Of a DNA stretch of 64,000 bases, positions 27,969 through 36,476 are shown piece after piece. The notes below the pieces were generated by a model. It was not told where the DNA came from. It was given only the letters and a program-made list of their open reading frames with translations, and ran no database searches. Made by a program: the position numbers and the translations under genes. The DNA is from WJJR01 sp964440935 (lineage in GTDB: Bacteria; Zixibacteria; MSB-5A5; WJJR01): contig CAYTTY010000014.1 of assembly GCA_964440935.1 (NCBI GenBank), forward strand, positions 1-64,000. Direction: 5' to 3'. Position 1 is the stretch's first letter, and each line of letters starts with the position of its first letter.

Positions 27969-28712
27969 TCATTCTGTCCCGATCCCCGGTGACGTCAGAT
28001 ACATCATCCCCGTGGGGGCGGGTTGGCCGCCGGCGGGTTCGATTGTGACGAGGAATTCGGGCATTTCCTCTTCTTCGATTTCATCGAGCATGATCATCGC
28101 GCTGCCATCCTCGTTGACGGTGAAAGTGCCGACACTGGTCGGCTGACCGTCGCGCATGACCCAGAGTTGATACTCCATGCCTTCGGGGTTTTCGGGGAGC
28201 GCATACATGAAGACCACGGCTTCACCGCGCATCGGATCAACCACCACTTTGCCGAACGCCTGTTCATTGGGACCGACACCTTCGAGGTCGGCGAAGGACA
28301 TTCCCGGCATGCTCAGCAGGTTGGTCACATCCTGCGTTTCAACCAGTTCGCGGCGCAGATTGTCGGCTTCACGTGCAGCGTTTTGATATTGGAAGAACAT
28401 GATCACGGCGGCCGCGACGGCGGCTCCGGTGACCAACCAAGTCAGGTTGATGCGCGTGGCCGGCCGGGATGATGTACCGGATTTGCTGCGCGCCTCAATC
28501 GACGACATCACATTGGATTTCATGTGTGCCGGGGGATCGTGTTGCGGCACATCCCTGGCGAGGTTGGCGCAGACATCGTCGAGTTCCTTCAGCCGTTGCG
28601 CGCACTCCGGGCAGTTGGTGGCGAGATGCACCTCGACATCGCGATGCTCCCCGGTCGTGAGTGTGCCGAGCACATACGATTCGAGCAGTTGGTAGGCGTC
28701 GTTGTGGGTCAT
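27969..28712 (-). CDS. Anti-sigma factor, RskA type
   Basis: A 247-residue membrane-anchored anti-sigma factor. The N-terminal zinc-finger-like domain (YVLGTLTTGEHRDVEVHLATN, CPEC) binds the sigma factor; a single helix (WLVTGAAVAAAVIMFF, near residues 92-107) crosses the membrane; the periplasmic RskA domain includes GEAVVFMYALPENPEGMEYQLWVM and the terminal FLVTIEPAGGQPAPTG. The conserved H-x-C-x-x-C spacing is altered (HLATNCPEC). It overlaps the sigma gene by 4 bases, so expression is coupled. Confidence 0.92.
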   Translation of the reverse strand: MTHNDAYQLLESYVLGTLTTGEHRDVEVHLATNCPECAQRLKELDDVCANLARDVPQHDPPAHMKSNVMSSIEARSKSGTSSRPATRINLTWLVTGAAVAAAVIMFFQYQNAAREADNLRRELVETQDVTNLLSMPGMSFADLEGVGPNEQAFGKVVVDPMRGEAVVFMYALPENPEGMEYQLWVMRDGQPTSVGTFTVNEDGSAMIMLDEIEEEEMPEFLVTIEPAGGQPAPTGMMYLTSPGIGTE

Positions 28713-29377
28713 GAGTCCGACTCCCGGTGACCCTGCATGTGGTCGCGCAAGGCCGACATGGCATTGCGAATCCGGGTTTTGACTGTACCCAGCGGAATCT
28801 GGAGCCGTTCGGCGATACCGCTGTGCGACAGTCCTTCAAAATAAGCCAAGTCGATGACATCCCGATGGTCTTTGTTCAGTACCGATAAGGCATTGCCGAC
28901 TGCCTGGCTTTGCTCCTGCTCGATCACCGCGTCCTCCTGCGGGGTGGAGGCGTTGTGTCCGGGATTATCGTGTCCATTTTGCAATTCCACTTCCTTGCTG
29001 CGAGCCGAATAGCCACAGGAGCGGGTTTTATCGATGGCGAGGCGCCGGGCGATGGCGACCATCCAGCCGAGGGGGGTTCCGCGCGAGCGGTCGAAGGTGG
29101 CGGCCTGGTCCCAGATGCGCACAAAGGCATCCTGCGTAACCTCTTCGGCGTCAGTGACATCACCCACGATCCGACGGATCAGGCTGTACAGCAATCGAGA
29201 ATGACGGTCGTACAGCATGCCCAAGGCGGCCTCATCGCGGTCGCGAATCAGCTCGAGCAGGACCGCATCGGCTGCGGCGTCGGAATCAGTCACCCGGTAC
29301 TCCGGACGGGCCGTATCAGTGCCACCACTGCGTGGATACGAAGTCTCATCAGCATGTGGATTCACCCGAACTGACAA
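28709..29377 (-). CDS. ECF sigma factor (SigK-like)
   Basis: A 222-residue extracytoplasmic-function sigma factor. Region 2 shows ALGMLYDRHSRLLYSLIRRI and DAEEVTQDAFVRIWDQA; region 4 has DLAYFEGLSHSGIAERLQIP with LGTVKTRIRNAMSALRD. A 25-residue polar insert separates the two regions. The start may be TTG at 29377, preceded by AGGAGA, or GTG at 29365; the first 30 residues are poorly conserved in this family. The RskA-type partner downstream suggests an envelope or redox signal, as for SigK systems; this is inferred. Confidence 0.93.
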   Translation of the reverse strand: MSVRVNPHADETSYPRSGGTDTARPEYRVTDSDAAADAVLLELIRDRDEAALGMLYDRHSRLLYSLIRRIVGDVTDAEEVTQDAFVRIWDQAATFDRSRGTPLGWMVAIARRLAIDKTRSCGYSARSKEVELQNGHDNPGHNASTPQEDAVIEQEQSQAVGNALSVLNKDHRDVIDLAYFEGLSHSGIAERLQIPLGTVKTRIRNAMSALRDHMQGHRESDS

Positions 29378-29513
29378 TCTACCGGTATTCTCCTGACAGA
29401 TTCAAGGGGTGGGATGGGGGGCGAGAGACTGGAATTGGCCAACGTCGATGCGTATAATCAGACCAGGTTGAGGAGATGATGATGACGTAGTAGACGATAA
29501 GCAGCCGGGACAA

Positions 29514-29600
29514 CCCCGGGGGGTGCCCCTAACGCCACAGGCGGGGGCTGAGACAACACCCCTAGAACCTGATCTGGATCACGCCAGCGTAGGGAACGGG
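29514..29600 (+). promoter_or_regulatory. TPP riboswitch (THI element)
   Basis: Thiamine pyrophosphate aptamer. The invariant parts are present in order: GGGGTGCC at about 29519, the pyrimidine-sensing GGCTGAGA at 29546, CCTAGAACCTGATCTGGAT at 29561, and CACGCCAGCGTAGGGAA ending near 29597. P1 pairs the upstream CCGGG area with the end. It lies about 95 bases before a HypE-like gene and the thi cluster, and so probably represses them when TPP is plentiful. Confidence 0.96.
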
Positions 29601-29627
29601 TTTTTGAGATACACAGCACGTTTTGAA

Positions 29628-29664
29628 GGGCCGTTCCGCAGTGGTGGAGCGGTCCGTTGCTTTT
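29628..29664 (+). terminator. Hairpin between riboswitch and first gene
   Basis: GGGCCGTTCC (29628-29637) pairs with GGAGCGGTCC (29646-29655), two pairs being G-U, and GTTGCTTTT follows. It could be the expression platform's terminator. The T run is short, so read-through control by another route, such as sequestration of the GAAAGGAG site at about 29680, remains possible. Confidence 0.5.
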
Positions 29665-29693
29665 GGGATGAGGTCCCGTGAAAGGAGTCAACG

Positions 29694-30779
29694 ATGGAAC
29701 AGGCAACGGCACAGAAGGCACAACTTCCTGATATCGGTAAGGTCTCCGAATCGGTATTCAACGAGGTGATACTGCCGCATCTCGGACGGAACCGACCGGA
29801 GGTGGTGGTCGGGCCGCAGAACGGCGTCGACGTCGGTGTGGTCGATATCGGCCACGGACAAGTGATGGTGTCGACCACCGATCCGGTGTTTATCGTGCCG
29901 CCGTACGGTTGGGAACGGTCGGCGTGGTTTGCGATCCACATTCTCGCCTCCGACGCGTGCACGTCGGGGCTGGCGCCGAATTATATTACCATCGATTTGA
30001 ATCTGCCGATGAGCATCACCCGCGACGAATTGGAAACGATGTGGCAGACGATGCATCGCGAATGCGACAAGATCGGCATGGCGGTGGTGACCGGACACAC
30101 CGGTCGGTACCAGGGATGCGATTACCCGATGGTCGGCGGTGCGACGGTGATTTGTATCGGCCCGGAGGACAAATATGTGACGCCAACAATGGCGAAGCCG
30201 GGCGACCGGGTGATTATCACCAAGGGCGCCGCCATTGAAGCGACCGGTTTGTTTGCCGTCACCTTTCCCAAGCAGGTGGCCGACGCATACGGCGAGAAGC
30301 TGGCCAAAGACGCCGAAGAGGTGTTCTGGCAGATGACGACGGTCGATGATGCCATGACTGCAGTGCAAGTCGGTGTGCGCGATGACGGCGTCACGGCGAT
30401 GCACGATGCCACCGAATGTGGTGTGTGGGGTGGACTGTCGGAAGTGGCGCAAGCCTCGCAAGTTGGAATGAGAATCGAGAAGGGTGAGATCGTGGTGCAG
30501 GAGCCGGTGCAGAAAGTGTGTGAGATGTACGAAATCGATCCGTTCACGGCGATCAGTGAAGGCACTCTGATTATTACCTGCCGGCCGAATAAAGCGTCCG
30601 ACGTGGTGAAACGCCTGAACGATAAGGGTATTGCCGCAACGCAAGTCGGCGAAGTGGTCGACCCTTCGGAAGGACGGAAGTATTATGAGAATGGCGTCGC
30701 ACATGACCTGGTGCATCCGCAGGTGGATCCATTTTGGGCGGCGTATGGCAAGGCAATGAGTGAGGCGGCGGGGTCGTGA
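29694..30779 (+). CDS. AIR synthase-related (HypE/PurM-like) protein under TPP control
   Basis: A 361-residue protein of the PurM/ThiL/HypE superfamily, an ATP-using fold. The N-terminal AIRS half has GPQNGVDVGVVDIGHGQ and STTDPVFIVPPYGWERSAWF; the C-terminal half has GDRVIITKGAAIEATGLFA, MHDATECGVWGGLSEVAQAS and ISEGTLIITCRPNKASDVVK. The C-terminal HypE signature with its catalytic cysteine (PRIC) is absent, so hydrogenase maturation is not indicated. It is first behind a TPP riboswitch, and a separate ThiL is encoded downstream. A thiamine-related phosphotransfer or ligation is inferred but not established. GAAAGGAG precedes ATG. Confidence 0.8.
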   Translation: MEQATAQKAQLPDIGKVSESVFNEVILPHLGRNRPEVVVGPQNGVDVGVVDIGHGQVMVSTTDPVFIVPPYGWERSAWFAIHILASDACTSGLAPNYITIDLNLPMSITRDELETMWQTMHRECDKIGMAVVTGHTGRYQGCDYPMVGGATVICIGPEDKYVTPTMAKPGDRVIITKGAAIEATGLFAVTFPKQVADAYGEKLAKDAEEVFWQMTTVDDAMTAVQVGVRDDGVTAMHDATECGVWGGLSEVAQASQVGMRIEKGEIVVQEPVQKVCEMYEIDPFTAISEGTLIITCRPNKASDVVKRLNDKGIAATQVGEVVDPSEGRKYYENGVAHDLVHPQVDPFWAAYGKAMSEAAGS

Positions 30780-30867
30780 GTGTGTGTCGCGGGCGTGTGC
30801 GGCATGACCGTCGACACATCCGCCCTACGGTTTGAGCCCCCCATTCGGCTGACATTGTGACGGTTGC

Positions 30868-30886
30868 GGGCGTGTTCAACACGCCC
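30868..30886. repeat. Palindrome in the HypE-like/tenA spacer
   Basis: GGGCGTGTT-C-AACACGCCC is a perfect hairpin with a one-base centre. It carries the terminal word of the type 2 repeats (CGTGTT...AACACG) without their interior. It could be a minimal remnant. Confidence 0.6.
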
Positions 30887-30916
30887 CTACCGATATTATC
30901 GAATGGATAAAATCGT

Positions 30917-31618
30917 ATGAATGAATCGATTGTTCAAAGAATGCGGAAATCCGCCGAGCCGATTTGGGCGGCGGTGTTGGCGCATCCGTTTGTGCAGGGG
31001 ATCGGTGATGGGTCGCTGTCGCAGGATCGGTTTGAATTTTATCTGAAGCAGGATTATGCGTACCTGATCGATTTCGGGCGCGTGCTGGCCATCGCGGCGG
31101 CGAAGGGCGAAACGCTCAAGGACATGCAAACGCTTTCGGCACTGGTAGAGAGTACGCTGCATTCGGAAATGGAATTGCATCGCCGCACCTGTGCCGATTA
31201 TGGGATTTCGGCGGAGCAGTTGCAGCAGACTGTTCCGGGATTAATCACGACATCGTACACCAGTTTTCTGCTGCGGGCCTGTTATGAAGGCGATTTCAGT
31301 GATGTGCTGGCGGTGCTGTTGCCGTGTGCTGCGGGGTATTGTGAAATTGCGGCGCATCTGAAAGAACAGGGGCTGCCCGATCACAAGCATTACCGGGATT
31401 GGATCGAGACGTATACGGCACCGGAAATGGTTGAAGTGACGAACTGGATTCAGGATCGTCTGGATGAATTGGGCGCGGGTGCGCCGGAGGATCGGTTCCA
31501 GCGATGGATGCGTCGGTACGAAAACAGCACGCGGTTTGAACTGATGTTCTTTGATATGAGCTGGCGCAAAGAACTGTGGCCCGATCCGATTCCGGATACC
31601 TCGGGGGTGGTGACATGA
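30917..31618 (+). CDS. tenA: Aminopyrimidine aminohydrolase/thiaminase II
   Basis: TenA hydrolyses degraded thiamine pyrimidines so that the HMP moiety can be re-used, and may cleave thiamine. The 233-residue length is normal. Motifs are HPFVQGIGDGSLSQDRFEFY, LKQDYAYLIDFGRVLA, and the nucleophile region LLPCAAGYCEIA with its cysteine near residue 137, plus the final ELMFFDMSWRKELWP. The gene follows the HypE-like gene by 137 bases and overlaps thiE by 4, so it belongs to the riboswitch-controlled run. Confidence 0.95.
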   Translation: MNESIVQRMRKSAEPIWAAVLAHPFVQGIGDGSLSQDRFEFYLKQDYAYLIDFGRVLAIAAAKGETLKDMQTLSALVESTLHSEMELHRRTCADYGISAEQLQQTVPGLITTSYTSFLLRACYEGDFSDVLAVLLPCAAGYCEIAAHLKEQGLPDHKHYRDWIETYTAPEMVEVTNWIQDRLDELGAGAPEDRFQRWMRRYENSTRFELMFFDMSWRKELWPDPIPDTSGVVT

Positions 31619-32277
31619 CGACGCAACCCGATCCACGACGCTGGGGGTTGTATGCGATCACCGATGAATCGTTGTCGCGCAGCCGGACACATGTCGAGAT
31701 TGCCCAGGCGGTGATAGCGGGCGGGGCCGATGTGGTGCAGTTGCGCGACAAGACCACGTGGGGACGGCGTCTGTATGACACAGCGGGACGCATTCGTGAA
31801 TTGACCACCGACGCCGGGCGTGCATTTGTCATGAATGATCGTGTCGATATCGGGATGGCGGTCGCTGCCGATGGTGTGCATGTCGGTGTCGATGATCTGC
31901 CGGCGGAAGCGGCACGGCGGCTCATCGGGCCGGATCGCATTCTGGGGCTATCGGCGCGCAATCTGGACGAAGCGATACATGCCGAAGCGCAGGGCGCCGA
32001 TTACATCGGCTTTGGTCCGATCTTCGAAGCGCGCAAAACGAAACCCGATACGGTCGATCCCACGGGGTTGGACGGATTGAAACAGGTGTGTGAGAGGGTG
32101 CAATGCCCTGTTATTGCGATTGGTGGGATTACGCTCGACAATGCTGCCGATGTGATTCGCGCAGGGGCCGATGGTGTGGCGGTAATATCGGCTATCGTAG
32201 CGGCCGATGACATTGCGGCCACGACGCGCGAGTTCACAGAGCGGATTGCGCAGGCGAGGGAGAGTGTGGCGCGGTGA
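31615..32277 (+). CDS. thiE: Thiamine-phosphate synthase
   Basis: ThiE joins HMP-PP and the thiazole phosphate to make thiamine phosphate. The 220-residue TIM barrel shows LYAITDESLSRSRTHVEIAQ, GADVVQLRDKTTWGRRLYDTA, FVMNDRVDIGMAVAADGVHVG, GADYIGFGPIFEARKTKPDT, and IAIGGITLDNAADVIRAGAD with GVAVISAI. ATG 31615 overlaps the tenA stop by 4 bases (ATGA) and the thiL start overlaps its stop likewise, so the three are translationally coupled. Confidence 0.96.
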   Translation: MTTQPDPRRWGLYAITDESLSRSRTHVEIAQAVIAGGADVVQLRDKTTWGRRLYDTAGRIRELTTDAGRAFVMNDRVDIGMAVAADGVHVGVDDLPAEAARRLIGPDRILGLSARNLDEAIHAEAQGADYIGFGPIFEARKTKPDTVDPTGLDGLKQVCERVQCPVIAIGGITLDNAADVIRAGADGVAVISAIVAADDIAATTREFTERIAQARESVAR

Positions 32278-33302
32278 GCGAACGCGATCCGACAGTCGCC
32301 GAGATCGGCGAGTTTGGTTTGATCGATCGCATTCGGATGATTTGCGGGACCGAGACGTCGCCGGACATGCTGTTAGGCATCGGCGATGACACGGCGGTCA
32401 TACGGCTCGACGACCATCGCGCCATGGTTGCCACCTGCGATATTCAAGTCGAAGATGTTCATTTTCAATGGGAGACCATCACGCCGTATCAACTCGGCCG
32501 CCGCAGCATGGCGGTCAATCTGAGTGATATTGCGTCAATGGGGGCGGCGCCGTCGTATGCGTTGACATCGTTGGCGATGCCATCATCGCTGCCCGCCGCG
32601 CACTTCGATAAGATGTTTGCCGGCATGAACGATGAAGTGCGCGAGGTTGGGGCATATCTGGTCGGCGGCAATCTGGCGCGTTCGAGCGAACGGTTGGTCG
32701 TCGATGTGTTCATGTGGGGGATTGTCGATCCGGCGCAGATGCTGACCCGGTCCGGTGCGCAGGTCGGCGATATGGTGTATGTGACCGGAGCGCTGGGGTC
32801 GTCGACAGCCGGGCTCGATGTGCTGTTGCGGTATGGGCCGTCGTGTGCGGATGAGTATGCCGAAGTGGTGCGTGCGCATCTGGAGCCCCGCGCACGCGTG
32901 CGTGAAGGACAAACCATTGCCGGGTCAGGCCTGGCCACGTCGATGATTGATGTCAGCGACGGGTTGGCGGCTGATATCGGCCACATTTGCGACAGCAGTC
33001 AGGTCGGTGTGGAAATCGACGAGGCACAAATCCCGTTTGACGCGGTGTTGTTCAAGATTGCACGCAACGCCGAGCGTGATCTGCGGGAATATACCCTTTA
33101 TGGCGGCGAGGACTACGAACTGCTGTTTACCGTTCGTAGCACAGATGCAGAAGCGATGGAGCGCCTGGCGCAGGAGACGGGTTTTGCGTTGCGGCAAATC
33201 GGGCGTGTCGTCGCGGCGAGTGATGGACGCACACTGATTGACCCGCAGGGAACACGTCATGCGCTTGATCCAAAAGGATGGGATCATTTTCGAGTGGTGT
33301 GA
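32274..33302 (+). CDS. thiL: Thiamine-monophosphate kinase
   Basis: ThiL phosphorylates thiamine monophosphate to the active TPP. It has 342 residues with the family core: GEFGLIDRIRM, LLGIGDDTAVIRLDD, MVATCDIQVEDVHFQ, NLSDIASMGAAPSYAL, GGNLARS, VTGALGSSTAGLDVLL, MIDVSDGLAADIGHIC, and YGGEDYELLFTV. It starts with GTG inside the thiE stop (GTGA). It closes the tight coupled block; thiD follows after a repeat element. Confidence 0.96.
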   Translation: MSERDPTVAEIGEFGLIDRIRMICGTETSPDMLLGIGDDTAVIRLDDHRAMVATCDIQVEDVHFQWETITPYQLGRRSMAVNLSDIASMGAAPSYALTSLAMPSSLPAAHFDKMFAGMNDEVREVGAYLVGGNLARSSERLVVDVFMWGIVDPAQMLTRSGAQVGDMVYVTGALGSSTAGLDVLLRYGPSCADEYAEVVRAHLEPRARVREGQTIAGSGLATSMIDVSDGLAADIGHICDSSQVGVEIDEAQIPFDAVLFKIARNAERDLREYTLYGGEDYELLFTVRSTDAEAMERLAQETGFALRQIGRVVAASDGRTLIDPQGTRHALDPKGWDHFRVV

Positions 33303-33335
33303 GGAAATCGTAATATTCCCACGCACAACGCATGT

Positions 33336-33538
33336 GGGTGGCCCGGACCTTGGGGTGTGTTGAAAATGGTGATTCAATGCTGAGCACATGCAGTAGGGGC
33401 GTATTGAATACGCCCTCTGTGCGTAATCGGTATGGGAACGGGGCGTACTCAGTACGCCCCTACAGATGATCGTTTTCTCGATGCGTGATGTGATCAGTTC
33501 CTGGACTTGTTCAACACACCTTAAGGTCCGGGGCACCC
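33336..33538. repeat. Type 2 element (33352-33520) inserted in the loop of a palindrome
   Basis: The ends GGGGTGTGTTGAAAA (33352-33366) and TTGTTCAACACACC (33507-33520) are inverted. They interrupt a host hairpin GGTGGCCCGGACCTT/AAGGTCCGGGGCACC. Inside are GGGGCGTATTGAATACGCCC and GGGCGTACTCAGTACGCCC, each a hairpin. A related copy lies on the other side of thiD at 34438. Confidence 0.75.
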
Positions 33539-33587
33539 GACACCCGAAATGGCAATGACACGAGTTTGACGCAACAAAGGATGGATC

Positions 33588-34415
33588 ATGAATAGAGCAC
33601 TCACGATTGCCGGGTCGGATTGCAGCGGGGGCGCCGGCATTCAGGCGGATTTGAAAACATTTATGGCGTTCGGCGTGTATGGCATGTCGGCGATTACATC
33701 GGTGGTGGCAGAAAACACGGTCGGTGTGCAACAAGTGCATGATCTGCCGGTTGATCTGATTGTCGAACAGATCAAGAGTTGTGTATCCGATATCGGTACC
33801 GATGCCGTGAAGATCGGCATGCTGTCGAATCCGGCGATTGTCGAGGCGGTGGCGGCGGCGATTGACGAGCACCAACTGCCGAATGTCGTGGTCGATCCGG
33901 TGATGGTTGCCAAGAGCGGCGATGCATTACTGAACGAAGAAGCGCGCACGACAATCACAGAGAAGCTGCTGCCGAAGGCGTTTGTCATCACGCCCAACAA
34001 GCACGAAGCGGAAACGCTGCTGGACCGCAAGCTGTGGACATTGGAAGACATGAAGATCGCGGCGAAGGAGTTGGCCGAGTTGGGTTGCCAATGGGTGGTG
34101 GTGAAGGGCGGACACATGACCGACGAATCACAGGCGATCGACGTCGTGTACGACGGCCAGTTCGTGCACACGCTGCCGGCGCCGTTTATCGATACCCAAA
34201 ACACGCACGGTACCGGCTGCACGTTTTCCTCGGCGATCGCGGCGTCGCTGGCCAAAGGTGTTCCTCCGTTGGAAGCGATCGGACAGGCAAAGGGGTACAT
34301 CACCCGCGCCATCAAGGAAAGCGTCTCCCTGGGCAAGGGCCACGGCCCGACGAATCATCTGACCGGTGTGGAGAGTGAGTGGTTTGTCGTGCCGCAGGAT
34401 GTGCGGAAAGGGTGA
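33588..34415 (+). CDS. thiD: Hydroxymethylpyrimidine (phosphate) kinase
   Basis: ThiD phosphorylates HMP and HMP-P to HMP-PP, the ThiE substrate. The 275-residue ribokinase-fold protein has ALTIAGSDCSGGAGIQADLK, FGVYGMSAITSVVAENT, AVKIGMLSNPAIVEAV, VVDPVMVAKSGDALL, ITPNKHEAETLL, VVVKGGHM and the catalytic GTGCTFSSAIAASLAKG. It is separated from thiL by about 285 bases holding a type 2 repeat, so it may be transcribed separately. thiC and thiG are not in the window; with tenA this fits pyrimidine salvage feeding TPP synthesis. Confidence 0.96.
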   Translation: MNRALTIAGSDCSGGAGIQADLKTFMAFGVYGMSAITSVVAENTVGVQQVHDLPVDLIVEQIKSCVSDIGTDAVKIGMLSNPAIVEAVAAAIDEHQLPNVVVDPVMVAKSGDALLNEEARTTITEKLLPKAFVITPNKHEAETLLDRKLWTLEDMKIAAKELAELGCQWVVVKGGHMTDESQAIDVVYDGQFVHTLPAPFIDTQNTHGTGCTFSSAIAASLAKGVPPLEAIGQAKGYITRAIKESVSLGKGHGPTNHLTGVESEWFVVPQDVRKG

Positions 34416-34437
34416 TCGGTCGCTCTTGGGTTGCACT

Positions 34438-34564
34438 GTAGGGGTGTATTGCATACGCCCCCTGTGCGTCACCGCAACCGAGAGAGGGCGTACTCAGAGC
34501 GCCGTTTGGAGGTAGTCTTGTCGATTTACAAGATGATGGTGTCTCAGATTTTTTCAACACACTC
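34438..34564. repeat. Degenerate type 2 element after thiD
   Basis: GTAGGGGTGTATTGCATACG, then GGGCGTACTCAGAGCGCC, and the right end TTTTTTCAACACAC match the interior and right end of the copy at 33352 in the same order. The left terminal word is missing. Confidence 0.65.
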
Positions 34565-34586
34565 TCCAGCCAGGTGATAGCGACTC

Positions 34587-35198
34587 TCAACACCCACCAA
34601 ACCGTTTCGACGGTTTACCACTCACTCGATCCGCCACACCAATATCAATCAACCGTTTCAACAGCACCGCCCCGCCGCACTGTTCCGACACCGCCACCTC
34701 CGAGAAGCGCCCATCGACAATGTATTTTCCACACGTGTAATGATTCGAGAAACTCCACAGGTACGGCGACAACACCTCGGGATGATGCACCCGATACCCG
34801 AAGCCATTGTACATCTCCAATCGGTACAACGTCCCCGGCACCAACCAGTCGGTCCACTCGTACAGTCGCGCATACACCAACGCATCGAACGCGCTGTGCT
34901 CCCACACAAACGGTGGGCGAAACTCTTCCGGACGGCCCGCCGGGTGATTCTGTGTCCGATTAGTCAATGGGTCGCCGTTGTGCAGGTGACGATCGAATCG
35001 CAGCGACGCTTCCAGGCTGTGGATGATCCCGGTTACATACCACGGCACACCCAATGGTTTCGACACGAGTTCATACCGCTTACGATTGCGTACAATCGCT
35101 GCCGCCACACACGCTACGTCATCCAGACGCTCCACGCGAATCACGCACGTCTCAAACAACCGCGCGTATTCATGCCGCAACGCTTTGGTCAATCGCAT
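34587..35198 (-). CDS. Lysozyme-family protein (COG5526-like)
   Basis: A 203-residue protein resembling bacterial and phage-related lysozyme-family proteins. Seen segments are RLTKALRHEYARLFETCVI, GVPWYVTGIIHSLEASLRFD (a lytic-enzyme-like helix with an acidic residue), HLHNGDPLTNRTQ, and the conserved LYRLEMYNGFGYR with SPYLWSFSNHYTCGKYI. No signal peptide is evident, as in endolysin-type enzymes. The open frame extends to 35258 through a repeat; ATG 35198 gives the family-like N-terminus, though no strong ribosome site precedes it. The last residues run into an AAACCGTTTC repeat. Function is inferred from resemblance. Confidence 0.65.
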   Translation of the reverse strand: MRLTKALRHEYARLFETCVIRVERLDDVACVAAAIVRNRKRYELVSKPLGVPWYVTGIIHSLEASLRFDRHLHNGDPLTNRTQNHPAGRPEEFRPPFVWEHSAFDALVYARLYEWTDWLVPGTLYRLEMYNGFGYRVHHPEVLSPYLWSFSNHYTCGKYIVDGRFSEVAVSEQCGGAVLLKRLIDIGVADRVSGKPSKRFGGC

Positions 35199-35450
35199 GT
35201 CGAGGAATCGAATTCGTGGCCCTGATGGGGCTTTATCCATCAGGGCCTGCATAACCACGTTGGAGTTGTTGAGATTGCTCGGTGTTGTACCACCCGATGG
35301 AAAGAGCGTACCTGAACACAGAGTCCGCTTCAGCGGACTTCCCGCAGTTTAACACCTGGCTTCAGCCAGGTGCCGAAGACACCATTATCCCCAAAACCGT
35401 TTCAACGGTTTCCCACTACTCACGCCGAGCTGGGGCTCGACGGTCTAATA
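35199..35450. repeat. Cluster of palindromes between two minus-strand genes
   Basis: Hairpins at about 35220-35251 (CCTGATGGGG...CCATCAGG), 35320-35338 (GTCCGCTTCAGCGGAC), 35350-35372 (CCTGGCTTCAGCCAGG) and 35395-35411 (AAACCGTTTCAACGGTTT). The same modules occur near 25.3 kb and 55.7 kb. No gene is visible. Confidence 0.7.
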
Positions 35451-36332
35451 CTAACCCAACACGGTCTTCGCCATCTCCCATCCCGCCGCCGTTGATCGCT
35501 TAATCGAATGTGACGAGAAATCCAGCGTGTCGCCCAATGGCTCTGCCGGTTCAATGACATGACACCGATAATACCGATACGGCCGCCCATCACGTTTCCG
35601 CAGAATCACTCCCACTTGTTCCGCCTGTCCAACCAGATTGTTGATCCGCAAGAACTCGCGCAGATCGGTCACGAAGATTTCATTAAGGGCAATGTCGAGC
35701 AGCGCACGACGAGCGATGTCAATAATGTTGCGTGGCGGCTCATCGAGCGGCGATGGTTGTCGTGGACTGCAGTTGATGATTACGACGTCATCGGGATTGA
35801 AATCCAAGACATCAGCCAGCGGACTGATATTCCGTAAACCGCCGTCAACCATCTGTGGCCATTCGGGCGACACATCGAGCGGCGGCCACACAATCGGCAT
35901 TGTGGCCGACGCGATCACCGCGCGAATGAAGTCCGGATGTTCAGGGCTGAAAACCGCATATTCACCTGTCAACAACGACACAGCACCAACCCGAACATTG
36001 GCGGAGTACACCGCCTCATACAGCTCATCGTGCACCAGACGCCGCAGCGGGGTGTTGTCATACACACCGCGCCGATGGCCCAAGAGCAGCTTCAGGGCGG
36101 TCCAGACATTCCATTTGCCGGTGTATACCTGATCGTTGGTGATCTGTTGCCAGATGTCATGCAGGCGCTGGTGCCGTCCGGCGCCGATCATCGCAGCATT
36201 CAACGCACCGACTGACACACCGGCGATGACATCCCAACGGTGTCCGCAGGCGTCGCGCGCATACTGTTCGGCACCAACTTGAAACGCGCCCTTGGCGCCC
36301 CCGCCTGAAAGGACCAATGCAGTTCCGGGCAT
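35451..36332 (-). CDS. Patatin-like phospholipase
   Basis: A 293-residue serine acyl hydrolase of the patatin/RssA family. The oxyanion loop LVLSGGGAKGAFQVG begins at residue 7; the nucleophile elbow is GVSVG near residue 40; the dyad Asp lies in MVDGGLRNISP near residue 163. A hydrophilic C-terminal part follows. There is no signal peptide, so it probably acts on lipids from the cytoplasm. The start codon and the GGAGGA ribosome site lie in a perfect hairpin. Confidence 0.93.
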   Translation of the reverse strand: MPGTALVLSGGGAKGAFQVGAEQYARDACGHRWDVIAGVSVGALNAAMIGAGRHQRLHDIWQQITNDQVYTGKWNVWTALKLLLGHRRGVYDNTPLRRLVHDELYEAVYSANVRVGAVSLLTGEYAVFSPEHPDFIRAVIASATMPIVWPPLDVSPEWPQMVDGGLRNISPLADVLDFNPDDVVIINCSPRQPSPLDEPPRNIIDIARRALLDIALNEIFVTDLREFLRINNLVGQAEQVGVILRKRDGRPYRYYRCHVIEPAEPLGDTLDFSSHSIKRSTAAGWEMAKTVLG

Positions 36333-36357
36333 GATGGATATCCTCCATCATGCCCGG
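36325..36357 (-). promoter_or_regulatory. Hairpin enclosing the patatin gene start codon
   Basis: On the minus strand, CCGGGCATGATGGA pairs perfectly over 14 bases with TCCATCATGCCCGG around the loop GGATA. The right arm contains the ATG of the patatin gene, and the ribosome site GGAGGA spans the end of the left arm and the loop. Such a structure should hide the start from ribosomes unless melted or bound. It may equally be a chance repeat palindrome that became part of the gene. Confidence 0.65.
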
Positions 36358-36476
36358 TGGTGAGCGTTTCACCCCCTTCTATGGGTTGAGGCGATTGGTT
36401 GATAGAAGGTTTGCGCTCCACAGGCCACTTGTGGTGAGCGGAGTCGAACTCTCAGGCCCGTAAAACTCTCACACTT

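Noticed and set aside
36421..36476. tRNA-like end (GAGTCGAACTCTC)
   Set aside because: No acceptor stem, anticodon arm or CCA context could be built around it.
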